A stretch of DNA of 64,000 bases, taken from contig NZ_BONI01000011.1 of assembly GCF_016862635.1 (NCBI RefSeq), forward strand, positions 94,698-158,697. Direction: 5' to 3'. Within the stretch, counting starts at the first letter, position 1; each line of letters begins with the position of its first letter. Position numbers and translations under genes: made by a program. Below are positions 36,641 to 45,027 of the stretch, one piece after another. The notes under the pieces are model-generated. The model saw only the letters and a list, made by a program, of their open reading frames with translations, ran no database searches and had not been told where the DNA came from. Source of the DNA: Catellatospora coxensis (GTDB taxonomy: Bacteria; Actinomycetota; Actinomycetes; Mycobacteriales; Micromonosporaceae).

Positions 36641-37396
36641 TCACCGGCCGAGCCAGCCGCCGTCGACGGGGACCAGCGCGCCGTGCACGTAGTCGGAGGC
36701 CGCCGAGGCGAGGAACACGGCTACCCCGGCGAGGTCGGCCGGGGTGCCCCACCGTCCTGCGGGGATGCGGTCGACGATCGCGGCGTTGCGCACGGGATCG
36801 TCGCGCAGCGCCTGGTTGTTGTCGGTGGCGATGTAGCCGGGCACGATGGCGTTGACGTTGACCCCGTGCGCGGCCCACTCGTTGGCCAGGGCCTTGGTCA
36901 GCCCGGCGACGCCTGATTTGGCCGCGGTGTATCCGGGCACGGTGATCCCGCCCTGGAAGCTGAGCAGCGACGCCGTGAAAATGATCTTTCCGGCGCGCCG
37001 GTCCAGCATCGCCCGCCCGACCTCCCGGGCCAGGACGAACTGCGCGGTGAGATCGACCGCGAGCACGTGGTCCCAGTCGTCGTCGCTGTGCTGCGCGGCC
37101 GGTGCGCGGGCGATCGTGCCGGCGTTGTTGACCAGGATGTCGACCGGCCGCCCACGCCCTGCCAGATCGGCGGCCAGGGCGGCGACCGCCTCGCGCCGGG
37201 CGAAATCGACCGCCTGCACCTCGCAGCTGCGGCCATGAGCGCTCACCCTGCGGACCACCTCGCTGCCGTCCGGTTCGAGCTGGGCGCTGACAGCGATGAT
37301 GTCCGCTCCGGCGCCCGCGAGCGCCTCAGCGACGGCCAGGCCGATACCCCGGCGGGCCCCGGTGACGACGGCGAGTTTGCCGGTGAGGTCGAACAT
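36641..37396 (-). CDS. KduD-like short-chain dehydrogenase
   Basis: 251 residues of the 2-deoxy-D-gluconate 3-dehydrogenase/KduD branch of SDRs. TGARRGIG cofactor loop, LVNNAGTIARAPA, catalytic Ser in ASLLSFQGGITVPG, YTAAK, and the hallmark VDRIPAGRWGTPADLAG and SDYVHGALVPVDGGW. In the L-fucose route such an SDR would oxidise 2-keto-3-deoxy-L-fuconate; elsewhere KduD acts on keto-deoxy-uronates. GTG at 37408, which overlaps the zinc dehydrogenase stop codon as GTGA, is an alternative start and would imply translational coupling; ATG 37396 is used here because it gives the family N-terminus (MFDLTGK). Confidence 0.88.
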   Translation of the reverse strand: MFDLTGKLAVVTGARRGIGLAVAEALAGAGADIIAVSAQLEPDGSEVVRRVSAHGRSCEVQAVDFARREAVAALAADLAGRGRPVDILVNNAGTIARAPAAQHSDDDWDHVLAVDLTAQFVLAREVGRAMLDRRAGKIIFTASLLSFQGGITVPGYTAAKSGVAGLTKALANEWAAHGVNVNAIVPGYIATDNNQALRDDPVRNAAIVDRIPAGRWGTPADLAGVAVFLASAASDYVHGALVPVDGGWLGR

Positions 37397-37404
37397 GGCG
37401 GCGC

Positions 37405-38430
37405 TCACCGGGCGGCCGCGCAGTCGAGCAGCACCTTCATCACTCCGGCCCCGGATTCCAGGGCCGCGAACGCCGCACCGACGCGCTCCAGCGGCTCCAC
37501 CTGGGTGATCAGCTGCGCGGCCGGGATATGGCCGCCGGCCACCAGCTCGACGGCCGTCGCCATGTCGTGCGGGCTGTAGAGCCGCGCGCCCAGCATCGTC
37601 AGTTCGCGCCAGAAGAAGCGGTGCAGGTCGACCTCTCGTGGGGCGGCGTGGATCGCCACCATCACCAGCCGCCCGCGGGGCGCCAGGGCCTGCACCGCGG
37701 TGGCGACTCCGGCGGCCGCGCCGGAGACTTCGAAGCTGACAGCGGCGCCCTCGCCGTCGGTCCACTCCCCGATCAGCGCATTCGTGTCGGCGGCGGTGGG
37801 GTCCGCGGTGGCGAAGCCGAGCCGGTCGGCGACCGCTCGCCGCTGCGGGCTGGGCTCCAGGACCAGCACGTGGGCTCCGGTGCGCCGGGCTACCACGGCG
37901 ATGAGCAGGCCCACGGGACCGCCGCCGACCACGACGGCGTGCTCGCCGGCGGCCAGGCCGCTGCGGCGTACGTCGTGCACCGCCACGGCGGTCGGCTCGG
38001 CCAGCGCGCCGTGGGCCAGGTCGAGGGTGTCGGGCAGGCGGACCAGCGCCCCGGCGGGCACGTTCCAGCGCTGTTGCATGGACCCGGCGCTGTCGATGCC
38101 GATGAAGGTGAGCCGCGGGCATACGTGCCCGTGCCCGGCGGCGCAGGTCCGGCAGTCGCCGCACGGCAGGACAGGTAGGACGGTGACGGGCTCGCCGGGT
38201 TTCCAGCCGTCGACACCCTCGCCGAGCCGGGCCACCGTTCCCGACATCTCGTGGCCGAGCACCGCGGGCGTGGAGACTCGCCGGTCCATGTCGCCGTGCA
38301 GGATGTGCAGGTCCGTGCCGCAGATCCCGGTGAACGCGACGTCGATCTGCACCTGCCCCGGGCCGGGTGCGGTCTCCGGCACGTCGACGACGCTCAAGCG
38401 CCGGTCACCTTCGTATACGGCTCGGTGCAT
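37405..38430 (-). CDS. Zinc-dependent dehydrogenase (L-threonine/sorbitol dehydrogenase-like)
   Basis: 341 residues. Catalytic zinc Cys and His in GICGTDLHILHGD and GHEMSG; structural zinc cysteines in CGDCRTCAAGHGHVCPR; NAD-binding VVGGGPVGLLIAVVARR. It probably oxidises a sugar or sugar acid. ATG at 38430 with AGAGGGAAG upstream. First gene of the minus-strand operon with the SDR, mutarotase and AKR, and divergent from a lactonase gene; the palindrome at 38580 lies between. Could catalyse the first or the later (keto-deoxy acid) oxidation. Confidence 0.9.
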   Translation of the reverse strand: MHRAVYEGDRRLSVVDVPETAPGPGQVQIDVAFTGICGTDLHILHGDMDRRVSTPAVLGHEMSGTVARLGEGVDGWKPGEPVTVLPVLPCGDCRTCAAGHGHVCPRLTFIGIDSAGSMQQRWNVPAGALVRLPDTLDLAHGALAEPTAVAVHDVRRSGLAAGEHAVVVGGGPVGLLIAVVARRTGAHVLVLEPSPQRRAVADRLGFATADPTAADTNALIGEWTDGEGAAVSFEVSGAAAGVATAVQALAPRGRLVMVAIHAAPREVDLHRFFWRELTMLGARLYSPHDMATAVELVAGGHIPAAQLITQVEPLERVGAAFAALESGAGVMKVLLDCAAAR

Positions 38431-38579
38431 GGCTTCCCTCTCTTGAACCGGCGTCCCGCCGTACGTCGCAGTGGACGACCTGCCGTGCGAGCGCGTCGCC
38501 GTCATGCGGCGAAATGGCTGGTGCGCCTCGATTACGGCTGGGCGCTCGACCTCGGTTGTCCGGATCGGATCGAGCTCAG

Positions 38580-38593
38580 ATATGACATCATAT
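38580..38593. promoter_or_regulatory. FadR-type operator between divergent catabolic genes
   Basis: ATATGA-CA-TCATAT, symmetrical six-base arms around CA, between the zinc dehydrogenase operon and the lactonase gene. One operator can serve both directions. Confidence 0.6.
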
Positions 38594-38694
38594 GTTTCGC
38601 CGGATGACAACGCCCCCGCGCACCGGCCGCCACCTGATGCCTGGCGTGCGGTTGCGCCGAGCCGGGCCCCTTCCACCGACCCCTGGAGCCGCAC

Positions 38695-39585
38695 GTGACC
38701 CATCCTTCCCGCGAGACGATCATCGACGCGCACCTGCACGTATGGGACCCGTCGCGCGGCGTCTACCCCTGGCTCGGCCCCCACCTCGCGCCGATCAACC
38801 GCGCCATGGCGCTGCCCGAGGTCACGCCCGCACTCGCCGCCCACGGCGTCAGCTCCGCCGTGCTGGTCCAGTCCGCCGACGACGACTTCGACACCGACCT
38901 CATGCTGCAGACGGCGCGCTCCGACCGCCGGATCGTCGGCGTCGTCGGCTACGTTCCGCTGCATCGGCCCTCCGTCGCCGCCGACCGGTTGGCGCGACTG
39001 CGCGACGATCCGCTGTTCGTCGGGGTGCGGAATCTCATCCACGAGCGCGAGGACCCGGCCTGGATCCTGCGCCCGGACGTCGACCACGGACTCAGCCTGC
39101 TCGAAGAAGCCGGGGTGCCGTTCGATTTCGTCGCCGCTGGCCCCGCGGCGCTGGGCACCGCCGCCGAGGCCGCCCGCCGCCACCCCGGACTGCACCTGGT
39201 ACTGGACCACCTCGGCGCCCCGCCGCTGCGGGCCGGACTCGACCACACCCGGACGTGGTCACACCACCTGGAGTTCCTCGCCGGCTGCCCCCGGGTCTAC
39301 GCCAAGCTCTCCGGGCTGTACGTGGGCGACGACCCGGACGGCGAGGCGCTGCGCCGGCTGGGCGCCCACCTTCGTACGGCGTTGCGGTTGCTCGGCCCCG
39401 AGCGGTTGATGTACGGCGGCGACTGGCCGATCTGCCTGCTCCACGAGTCCTACGGCCGGACCCTGGACCTGGTCCGGCAGGCGCTGTCGGAGCTGGACGC
39501 CACCGGGTGGCGTGAGGTGCTCGCCGGCACCGCCACTCGGGTCTACGGCATCGATCCCGGCCGGGTCGCGGCGACCGGCTCCTGA
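38695..39585 (+). CDS. COG3618 amidohydrolase, probable L-fucono-lactonase
   Basis: 296 residues. TIIDAHLHVWDPSRG supplies the HxH metal ligands; HPGLHLVLDHLGAPP the mid-barrel His; MYGGDWPICLL the terminal Asp. This is the layout of COG3618 sugar lactonases (fuconolactonase, rhamnonolactonase, galactarolactone hydrolase). It would open the lactone made by the aldose dehydrogenase. GTG at 38695 with TGGAG upstream. Divergent from the dehydrogenase operon across a shared palindrome, and convergent with a second family member at 39689. Confidence 0.88.
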   Translation: MTHPSRETIIDAHLHVWDPSRGVYPWLGPHLAPINRAMALPEVTPALAAHGVSSAVLVQSADDDFDTDLMLQTARSDRRIVGVVGYVPLHRPSVAADRLARLRDDPLFVGVRNLIHEREDPAWILRPDVDHGLSLLEEAGVPFDFVAAGPAALGTAAEAARRHPGLHLVLDHLGAPPLRAGLDHTRTWSHHLEFLAGCPRVYAKLSGLYVGDDPDGEALRRLGAHLRTALRLLGPERLMYGGDWPICLLHESYGRTLDLVRQALSELDATGWREVLAGTATRVYGIDPGRVAATGS

Positions 39586-39592
39586 CCGCCGG

Positions 39593-39622
39593 GGCCCGGT
39601 GCCGCCATCACGGCACCGGGCC
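39593..39622. terminator. Bidirectional terminator between two amidohydrolase genes
   Basis: 12-bp perfect stem GGCCCGGTGCCG/CGGCACCGGGCC with a CCATCA loop. Confidence 0.7.
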
Positions 39623-39688
39623 ACCGCGTCCGCCCGGGACCGTCGATCACGACACCGGTCTTTTGGCCCCGATGGACGACAGGCCACT

Positions 39689-40540
39689 TCAAGCCGGTCG
39701 AGCCAGCTCGCTGACGTCCAGTTGGTAGGTGCTGACGGCGGTCGCCGCGAAGACGTCCGGGTGCAGGCCGCCGAACGGCCACGCGATGGCGCGCAGCGCT
39801 TGGGGATAGGTCGCCGCCAGCCGGCACATCGGCCAGTCCGAGCCGAACATGAGCCGCCGCACACCGAACACCTGCGCCGCATGCTCCACATAGGGCCGCA
39901 GGTCGTCCACCGACCAGCGGTCCCAGTGCGCGAGCGTCACCAGGCCGCTGAGCTTGGCGCGTACGTTTTCGCAGGCGGCGACCGGCGCGATCTCGCGCTG
40001 CCACTCGGTCAGGCCTTCGACGCCGCCGGTCACCCACGGCGATCCGGCCTGCTGGAGCACGATCCGGGCGTGCGGCATCGCCTCGGCCAGGCGCGCCACG
40101 GAAGGCAGCTGCTCGACCCGCACCGCCAGCTCGACCGCCAGGCCCAGCTCGGCCACGGTGGCCAGACCCGCCCGCGCCGCCGGCCGGTCCAGATAGTCCT
40201 CGGGCAGCTCGTACACCCGCTCGTGCAGCGCGACGAGCCGCTGTCCGCCCGGTTCGGCCCGGTGCTTGCCGAGGATCTCGCCGAGATCGGGGTCGGCCAG
40301 CGGCGCCCATCCCACCACGCCCACCACCCACGGCGTCCAGGCCGCGACCTCCAGGCATCGCGTCGTGTCGGCCGAGGTGACGCCCGCGGCCTCGACGAGC
40401 ACGCAGGCGTCGACGTCCGACTCGGTCAGGATCGCCTTCAGCTCGCCGACGCCGTGGTCGCGCCGGACGGGGGCGTATTCGGCGGCGGCGAGCCGGCGGT
40501 TGTCCGCCGACCACAGTTGCACGTGCGCGTCGACGATCAC
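39689..40540 (-). CDS. Second COG3618 amidohydrolase with altered metal motif
   Basis: 283 residues, same family as the convergent 38695 gene, but the HxH of the metal site is HVQ (IVDAHVQLW, His6-x-Gln8). The later Lys/Asp positions KLSGLVTL and MFGSDWPMC are kept. The substitution may weaken or change metal binding, so lactonase activity is less certain than for its neighbour. GTG at 40540. The 420 nt upstream hold a strong FadR-type site at 40784. Convergent overlap with the neighbouring terminator. Confidence 0.8.
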   Translation of the reverse strand: MIVDAHVQLWSADNRRLAAAEYAPVRRDHGVGELKAILTESDVDACVLVEAAGVTSADTTRCLEVAAWTPWVVGVVGWAPLADPDLGEILGKHRAEPGGQRLVALHERVYELPEDYLDRPAARAGLATVAELGLAVELAVRVEQLPSVARLAEAMPHARIVLQQAGSPWVTGGVEGLTEWQREIAPVAACENVRAKLSGLVTLAHWDRWSVDDLRPYVEHAAQVFGVRRLMFGSDWPMCRLAATYPQALRAIAWPFGGLHPDVFAATAVSTYQLDVSELARPA

Positions 40541-40960
40541 CGCTGCCGCCCGCGGTCACCCGTGGCGGGGCCGGCCGAATCCTGCTCCTGCACTGCGGTA
40601 CTCCGTATCGTCGTGAAGAGCGGCGCTGGCCGGCCTTCAGTCCGGTCGGGTGGGACGCCGGCCCGCACGCGGCGGGGTGCGGGCCGGCGCCGTCTGGTGC
40701 CCGCCGGGCTGACACGACACGATCCTTCGAGGACGGCGCGCATTAACCCGTGCGAAACACTCTGGGCGCAACCTCATCATACGTATGACGTCATAGCAAG
40801 ACCTGATCGAAGAATTCGTGCCACGATCCGAATGAGAGGGTGCGCCACCGCGAACGCGAGGCGCTGGGCAGCCTGCACTCAGGCGAAGCGACCGCCCTGC
40901 AGGCAGGCCGGTCCCGGGCGGTGCCGGATCACCCCCGGCGCGCTCGGGCCGGGTTCCCGA
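40541..40960. other. Long leader/spacer upstream of the second amidohydrolase
   Basis: About 420 nt without a supported gene between the FadR stop and the amidohydrolase start. Contains the FadR-type operator at 40777-40795 about 240 nt upstream of the GTG, implying a long leader. No other clear feature. Confidence 0.5.
40777..40799 (-). promoter_or_regulatory. Double FadR-type operator
   Basis: Overlapping perfect palindromes TCATACGTATGA (40777-40788) and TATGACGTCATA (40784-40795). Read on the minus strand it contains the TTGCTATGACGTCATAC string also found at 32665. Confidence 0.65.
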
Positions 40961-41803
40961 TCAGCGGGCCGACTGTCGGCGCGACGCCGAACCCGGAGCC
41001 TCGACATCGGTCTGCGGACGCCGACGGCTCCACGAACCGGTGATGTGCGAACGCATCGCCCCGGAGGCCCCGGCCGGGTCCCTGGCCAGGATGGCATCGT
41101 GGATCGCCTGGTGCTCGTCGAGCGTCTGGCGTATCACCGCTTCGTTGTACTCGCCGTGGTAGCGCATGCTGCCGCGAGCCTTGTCATGGATGCTGTTGAC
41201 GATCGCGCGGCCGAGCCGGTTGCGCGACGCGGCCATGACCATGTCGTGGAAGTGCGCGTCGGCGGCGGCGAACTCCGCCACGTTGTCGGCCTTCGAGCGC
41301 ATGAGCTCGAGCGCGGCGCTGATGCGCAGCCTGTCCTCGCCGGTGTGCGAGGTCGCCGCGGCCGCGGCCATGTCGGCCTCCAGCGCCGTGCGCGTGGCCA
41401 CCAGCTCGTCCAGGAAGGAGAGGTTGGCGTCGTGGGCGATGATCGCGGTGAGCACCACGTCGTCGAGCAGGTTCCACTGCCGGGGGTCGGTGACCTGGGT
41501 GCCCCGACCGTGCTCGATGCGGACCAGGCCCTTCTCCTGCACCACTTTCACGGACTCGCGGATCACGGTCCGGCTGACCCCGAACTGGTCGCACAGGTCC
41601 GCTTCCGGCGGCAGCGTCGAGCCCGGGGACAGCACGCCGCGCACGACGTCGTTGACGATCTGCTGCACGACGTTGATGCCCAGCTTGGTGCCGCGGGCGC
41701 GGGGCGGGCCGGCGGCGCCGGCGGATGCCTGAGGTATGCCGAACGGGTCGGCCAGAACCTGCCGCGTCAACGCGCCCTCCCGGAGCAGTGGTCGCCGGAC
41801 CAC
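40961..41803 (-). CDS. FadR-subfamily GntR regulator, likely master of the sugar regulon
   Basis: 280 residues: N-terminal winged helix (LSPGSTLPPEADLCDQFGVS then RTVIRESVKVVQEKGLV) and C-terminal FCD domain with metal-binding positions FAAADAHFHDMV, LDEHQAIHDAIL and MRSHI. FCD regulators of this sort bind sugar acids or keto-deoxy acids, and their operators are short palindromes. Its own promoter region (41838-41865) has two TGACATC/TGACGTC sites, so it is probably self-regulated, and the same site occurs before the ABC, dehydrogenase, lactonase, beta-helix and esterase genes. GTG at 41803 is the longest start; TTG at 41770 has a better GGGAGG site. Confidence 0.88.
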   Translation of the reverse strand: MVRRPLLREGALTRQVLADPFGIPQASAGAAGPPRARGTKLGINVVQQIVNDVVRGVLSPGSTLPPEADLCDQFGVSRTVIRESVKVVQEKGLVRIEHGRGTQVTDPRQWNLLDDVVLTAIIAHDANLSFLDELVATRTALEADMAAAAATSHTGEDRLRISAALELMRSKADNVAEFAAADAHFHDMVMAASRNRLGRAIVNSIHDKARGSMRYHGEYNEAVIRQTLDEHQAIHDAILARDPAGASGAMRSHITGSWSRRRPQTDVEAPGSASRRQSAR

Positions 41804-41837
41804 CAGACCCGACGACGACGAGTGTACGGCACGCTGT

Positions 41838-41865
41838 TAAGACGTCACAGGTAAGATGTCATATG
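41838..41865 (-). promoter_or_regulatory. Autoregulatory operator pair of the FadR gene
   Basis: On the minus strand, GTGACATATGACATCTTAC and TGTGACGTCTTAAC lie 35-60 nt before the GTG at 41803, both close to the TATGACGTCATA consensus. Confidence 0.5.
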
Positions 41866-41957
41866 TCACCGTTCCGCTTCCGTACCACGAAGATTCTCGC
41901 ACGAATGGTTATCTGCGCGCACCGGGCACGGTCGCATGGTGGGACCGCGACGGCAAG

Positions 41958-42000
41958 CCGCAGTGCCAGCGCGCACGCCGACGGCGCGCTGGCACTGCGG
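41958..42000 (-). terminator. Terminator of the ABC-dehydratase operon
   Basis: 17-bp perfect stem CCGCAGTGCCAGCGCGC (41958-41974) and its complement (41984-42000), about 85 nt after the dehydratase stop. Confidence 0.8.
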
Positions 42001-42082
42001 TCGGCCCGGGCGGGTGCGGCGCCCTCACGCCACCGCACCCGCCCTGACCAGGCCCGCGCCCCTGAGCGCGGGCCGCCCCCGT

Positions 42083-43231
42083 TCAGCCGGCGACGGCGAG
42101 CAGCCGCCGGCCGGCCCGCTCGGGCCGCACACCCGGCCCGTCGAAGGACACCGTCGCGGGCTGAAGCGCACAGACGGCGATGGCCGCCTCGTCCATGCTG
42201 ATCCCCAGACCGGGTGTATCGCCCAGGACGAACGATCCGTCCTCGATTCGCAGGTCGATGTCGATGCCCACCGGCGGGTGCAGCACCTGGAGCTCGCTGA
42301 CGAGGTGGTTGGGCAGCGAGGTCGCCGCGTGCAGCAGGCCGACCGGGTTGGTGCCGATCGGGCTGACCGGCAGGTCGTAGGCGTGGGCCAGGGCCGCCAC
42401 CCGCAGGAAGTGGGTCACGCCCCACACCGACGCCGTCTGCACGATGTCGAGTGCGCCCGCTGCCAGCAGGGGCCGGAACTGCTCCAGCCCGCTGAGGTTC
42501 TCTCCGCTGGCGACCGACGCCCGCATGCCCCGGCCGACCGCGGCGTGCCCTTCGGCGTCCCACCGCCGAACGGGCTCCTCGACCCAGATCAGGTCCAGGG
42601 TCCGTTCGAGTTCGGCGACGTAGCGGACCGCCTGCTTGCGGCTCCAGCACTCGTTCGCGTCGAGCATCAGGCCGGGCCGCGACCCGCCGCCGGCCTCGGC
42701 GAGCAGGTCCTGGACCAGGGTGAGCCGGTGCCGGTCGCGGTCGACGTCGAGGCCGCCCTTGAGTTTGGCCGCGCGGATGCCGTGGTCGGCGTAGGTCTTG
42801 TAGGTGGCGACCAGGTCGTCGTCGTCGAGCTCGATGTCGAGGGCGGAGGCGTACGCGGGAACCAGCCGATCACGCCCGCCGAGCAGTCGCCACAGGGGCT
42901 GGCCTGCGGCCTTGGCTTTGATGTCCCACAGGGCGGTGTCGAACGCACCGATCGCCCCGAAGACGGCGCCCGCGTGTCCTGCCTTGAACGTCTGCCGCAG
43001 CATCCTGTCGTACAGCGCGGTGACCGCCCGCGGGTCCTCGCCGTCGATCGCGGCGAAGATCGCGTCCAGTTCCACGTGCGGGCCCATGCCGACGCCGGTG
43101 ATGCCCTCGTCGGTGCTCACCACCACGATCGGCACATCGGTGAGTCCGTCGGCGTACACGCCGTTGGCGTCACCGATGGCCCGGCCCCATTCCTGCACGG
43201 TGTTGAGGGCGCGATACCCAGTGATGCGCAT
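42083..43231 (-). CDS. Enolase-superfamily sugar acid dehydratase (atypical active site)
   Basis: 382 residues. N-terminal capping domain plus barrel. KxK is present (AKLKGG, Lys156 and Lys158), as are the three metal ligands: Asp191 (MLDANECWS), Glu218/219 (WVEEPV) and Glu244 (ASGENLSG). The His-Asp dyad of fuconate/mandelate-type enzymes appears missing: the usual Asp position reads QTAS (Ala267) and the usual PHG reads SPIGTN (Ile292). By context it should dehydrate L-fuconate (or a related aldonate) to a 2-keto-3-deoxy acid, but the altered dyad makes the exact reaction uncertain. Starts 1 nt after the permease gene, so tightly co-translated. Confidence 0.85.
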   Translation of the reverse strand: MRITGYRALNTVQEWGRAIGDANGVYADGLTDVPIVVVSTDEGITGVGMGPHVELDAIFAAIDGEDPRAVTALYDRMLRQTFKAGHAGAVFGAIGAFDTALWDIKAKAAGQPLWRLLGGRDRLVPAYASALDIELDDDDLVATYKTYADHGIRAAKLKGGLDVDRDRHRLTLVQDLLAEAGGGSRPGLMLDANECWSRKQAVRYVAELERTLDLIWVEEPVRRWDAEGHAAVGRGMRASVASGENLSGLEQFRPLLAAGALDIVQTASVWGVTHFLRVAALAHAYDLPVSPIGTNPVGLLHAATSLPNHLVSELQVLHPPVGIDIDLRIEDGSFVLGDTPGLGISMDEAAIAVCALQPATVSFDGPGVRPERAGRRLLAVAG

Positions 43232-43232
43232 G

Positions 43233-44060
43233 TCAGCCTTTCGTCGAACCAGCGGTGACAGCGTCGGCGATCCGGCGCTGGAAGAACAGGTAGACCGCCA
43301 GTACGGGCACGGCTGCGATCAGCACCCCCGAGGCGAAGGTGGGGATGTCGGCCGAGTACTGACCGCGCAGCGACGTCACCCCGACCATGAGGGTGCGGTG
43401 CTCGGCGGACGGCATCATCAGGAGCGCGATGAGCACGTCGTTCCAGCAGAACAGCGCGTTGAGCACCCCGACCGACAGCAGCGCCGGCCGGCCCATCGGC
43501 AGCATGATCCTTCGGTACACACCGTAGGTCGTGTTGCCGTCGATGCGCGCCGCGTCCGTGATCTCGGTGGGGATGGCGCTGTAGTAGCTGGTCATCAGGT
43601 AGATCGTGAAGGGCAGGTACTGCGCCGTGTAGGCGAGGATCAGACCCGGGTAGGTGTCGACGAGCCCGGTGTCGGCCATCGTCCGCACGAGCGGCACCAT
43701 GATCACCTGGAAGGGCACGAACAGCGCCGCGAGGCACCCCAGGAACAGCGCCCGGGACCCGCGGAACCGCAGATGGCTCAGCGCGAACCCGGCCATCGAA
43801 CCGAGCAGCAGCAGCAACGCGGACGCACCCGCGACCACGATCACCGAGTTGAGGAAGTAGCGCGCCGTTCCGGCACTGGTCCAGGCGGTGGCGATGTTGT
43901 CCCAGCGCAGCGTGTCGGTGAATGCGAACCGGTCCAGGATGTAGTCGCGGCGGGTCTTCATCGCCGCGTTGCCGGTGAACACCAGCGGGTAGATCGTCGC
44001 GAGCGCGAGCAGCGCCATGGGCAGGGCGATCAGCCACCGGCTGATTCGAGCGCCGCGCAT
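43233..44060 (-). CDS. Carbohydrate ABC transporter permease (MalG type)
   Basis: 275 residues with six transmembrane helices. The EAA loop is EITDAARIDGNTTYGVYRRI followed by MLPMGRPAL, as in CUT1-family permeases. ATG at 44060 shares a base with the stop codon of the other permease (TGATG), with GGGAGG upstream. Pairs with 44060-45022; the ATPase is not encoded here, so a shared MsiK-type ATPase elsewhere is likely. Confidence 0.93.
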   Translation of the reverse strand: MRGARISRWLIALPMALLALATIYPLVFTGNAAMKTRRDYILDRFAFTDTLRWDNIATAWTSAGTARYFLNSVIVVAGASALLLLLGSMAGFALSHLRFRGSRALFLGCLAALFVPFQVIMVPLVRTMADTGLVDTYPGLILAYTAQYLPFTIYLMTSYYSAIPTEITDAARIDGNTTYGVYRRIMLPMGRPALLSVGVLNALFCWNDVLIALLMMPSAEHRTLMVGVTSLRGQYSADIPTFASGVLIAAVPVLAVYLFFQRRIADAVTAGSTKG

Positions 44061-45022
44061 CAGTCCTCCCTCCCGGTGCGTCGCAGGAAGCTGACCTGCG
44101 CGAGCCCTACGACGAGCATGACCAGGAACAGCACGGTGGAGGCCGCCGAGGCGTACGCCGGGCGGTTCATCTGGCCCTGCTGGATCCAGATGTAGTACTC
44201 CGGCAGGTAGGTCGACCCGCCCGGTCCTCCGCTGGTCATCACGTAGATCAGACCGAACATGGAGGTCAGCATCCCGATCATGGTGGTCACGAAGACGAAC
44301 TGGATCGTCCGGGACAGGCCGGGAATGATCACGTGCCGGATCACCTGCGGCAGGCTCGCCCCGTCGGAGCGGGCGGCGTCGAGCAGGGCAGGGTCGAGCG
44401 TGGCGAAGCCGGACAGGAACACCACCAGTGACATGCCGAACGTCGCCCAGATGTGCACGCCGACGACGGTGAACATCGCGACGTCGGAGTCGCCGAGCCA
44501 GTCGATCGGGCCGAGACCGGCCAGTTCGAGCAGGCTGTTGACCGGGCCGTCGAAGGACAGCAGCAGGTTGAAGATCGAGCCCACGATGACCGGTGAGAGC
44601 ACCGCGGGGAAGAAGTACACGCTGCGGTAGAACCGGTGGCCGGGCACCCGCAGGTAGATGAACGTCGCCAGCATTCCCGGGATCGCGACCGCGATGGGCA
44701 GCAGCAGCACCAGCCAGCCCACGTTGCGCAGCGCGCCCAGGAACAGCGGGTCGGCGAACAGCTCCGCGTAGTTGTCCAGCCCGACCGCCGAGCCGTTGCG
44801 CGCGCCGTCGCCGGTGAAGGAGAAGTTGACACCCAGCAGCAGCGGCCACAGCCGGAACAGCACGATGACCGCGACGGCGGGGGCGATGAGCACGAACGGG
44901 GACAGCCGTTCCGAGGACAGCCCGCCGGTCCTGGGACGCCTGCGTGACACGGTCGCCGGCCCATCGGCCCGCCCCGCCCGAGCGGGGCGGGCCAACAGCG
45001 GCGTGAAATCACCGAGCGGCAC
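44060..45022 (-). CDS. Carbohydrate ABC transporter permease (MalF type)
   Basis: 320 residues, about six helices after a cytoplasmic N-terminus. EAA loop: LLDAARSDGASLPQVIRHVI then IPGLSRTI. GTG at 45022 lies 5 nt after the binding-protein stop with GGAGC upstream; longer frames overlap that gene. CUT1 type, for oligosaccharides or glycosides. Confidence 0.92.
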   Translation of the reverse strand: MPLGDFTPLLARPARAGRADGPATVSRRRPRTGGLSSERLSPFVLIAPAVAVIVLFRLWPLLLGVNFSFTGDGARNGSAVGLDNYAELFADPLFLGALRNVGWLVLLLPIAVAIPGMLATFIYLRVPGHRFYRSVYFFPAVLSPVIVGSIFNLLLSFDGPVNSLLELAGLGPIDWLGDSDVAMFTVVGVHIWATFGMSLVVFLSGFATLDPALLDAARSDGASLPQVIRHVIIPGLSRTIQFVFVTTMIGMLTSMFGLIYVMTSGGPGGSTYLPEYYIWIQQGQMNRPAYASAASTVLFLVMLVVGLAQVSFLRRTGRED

Positions 45023-45027
45023 TGTGG

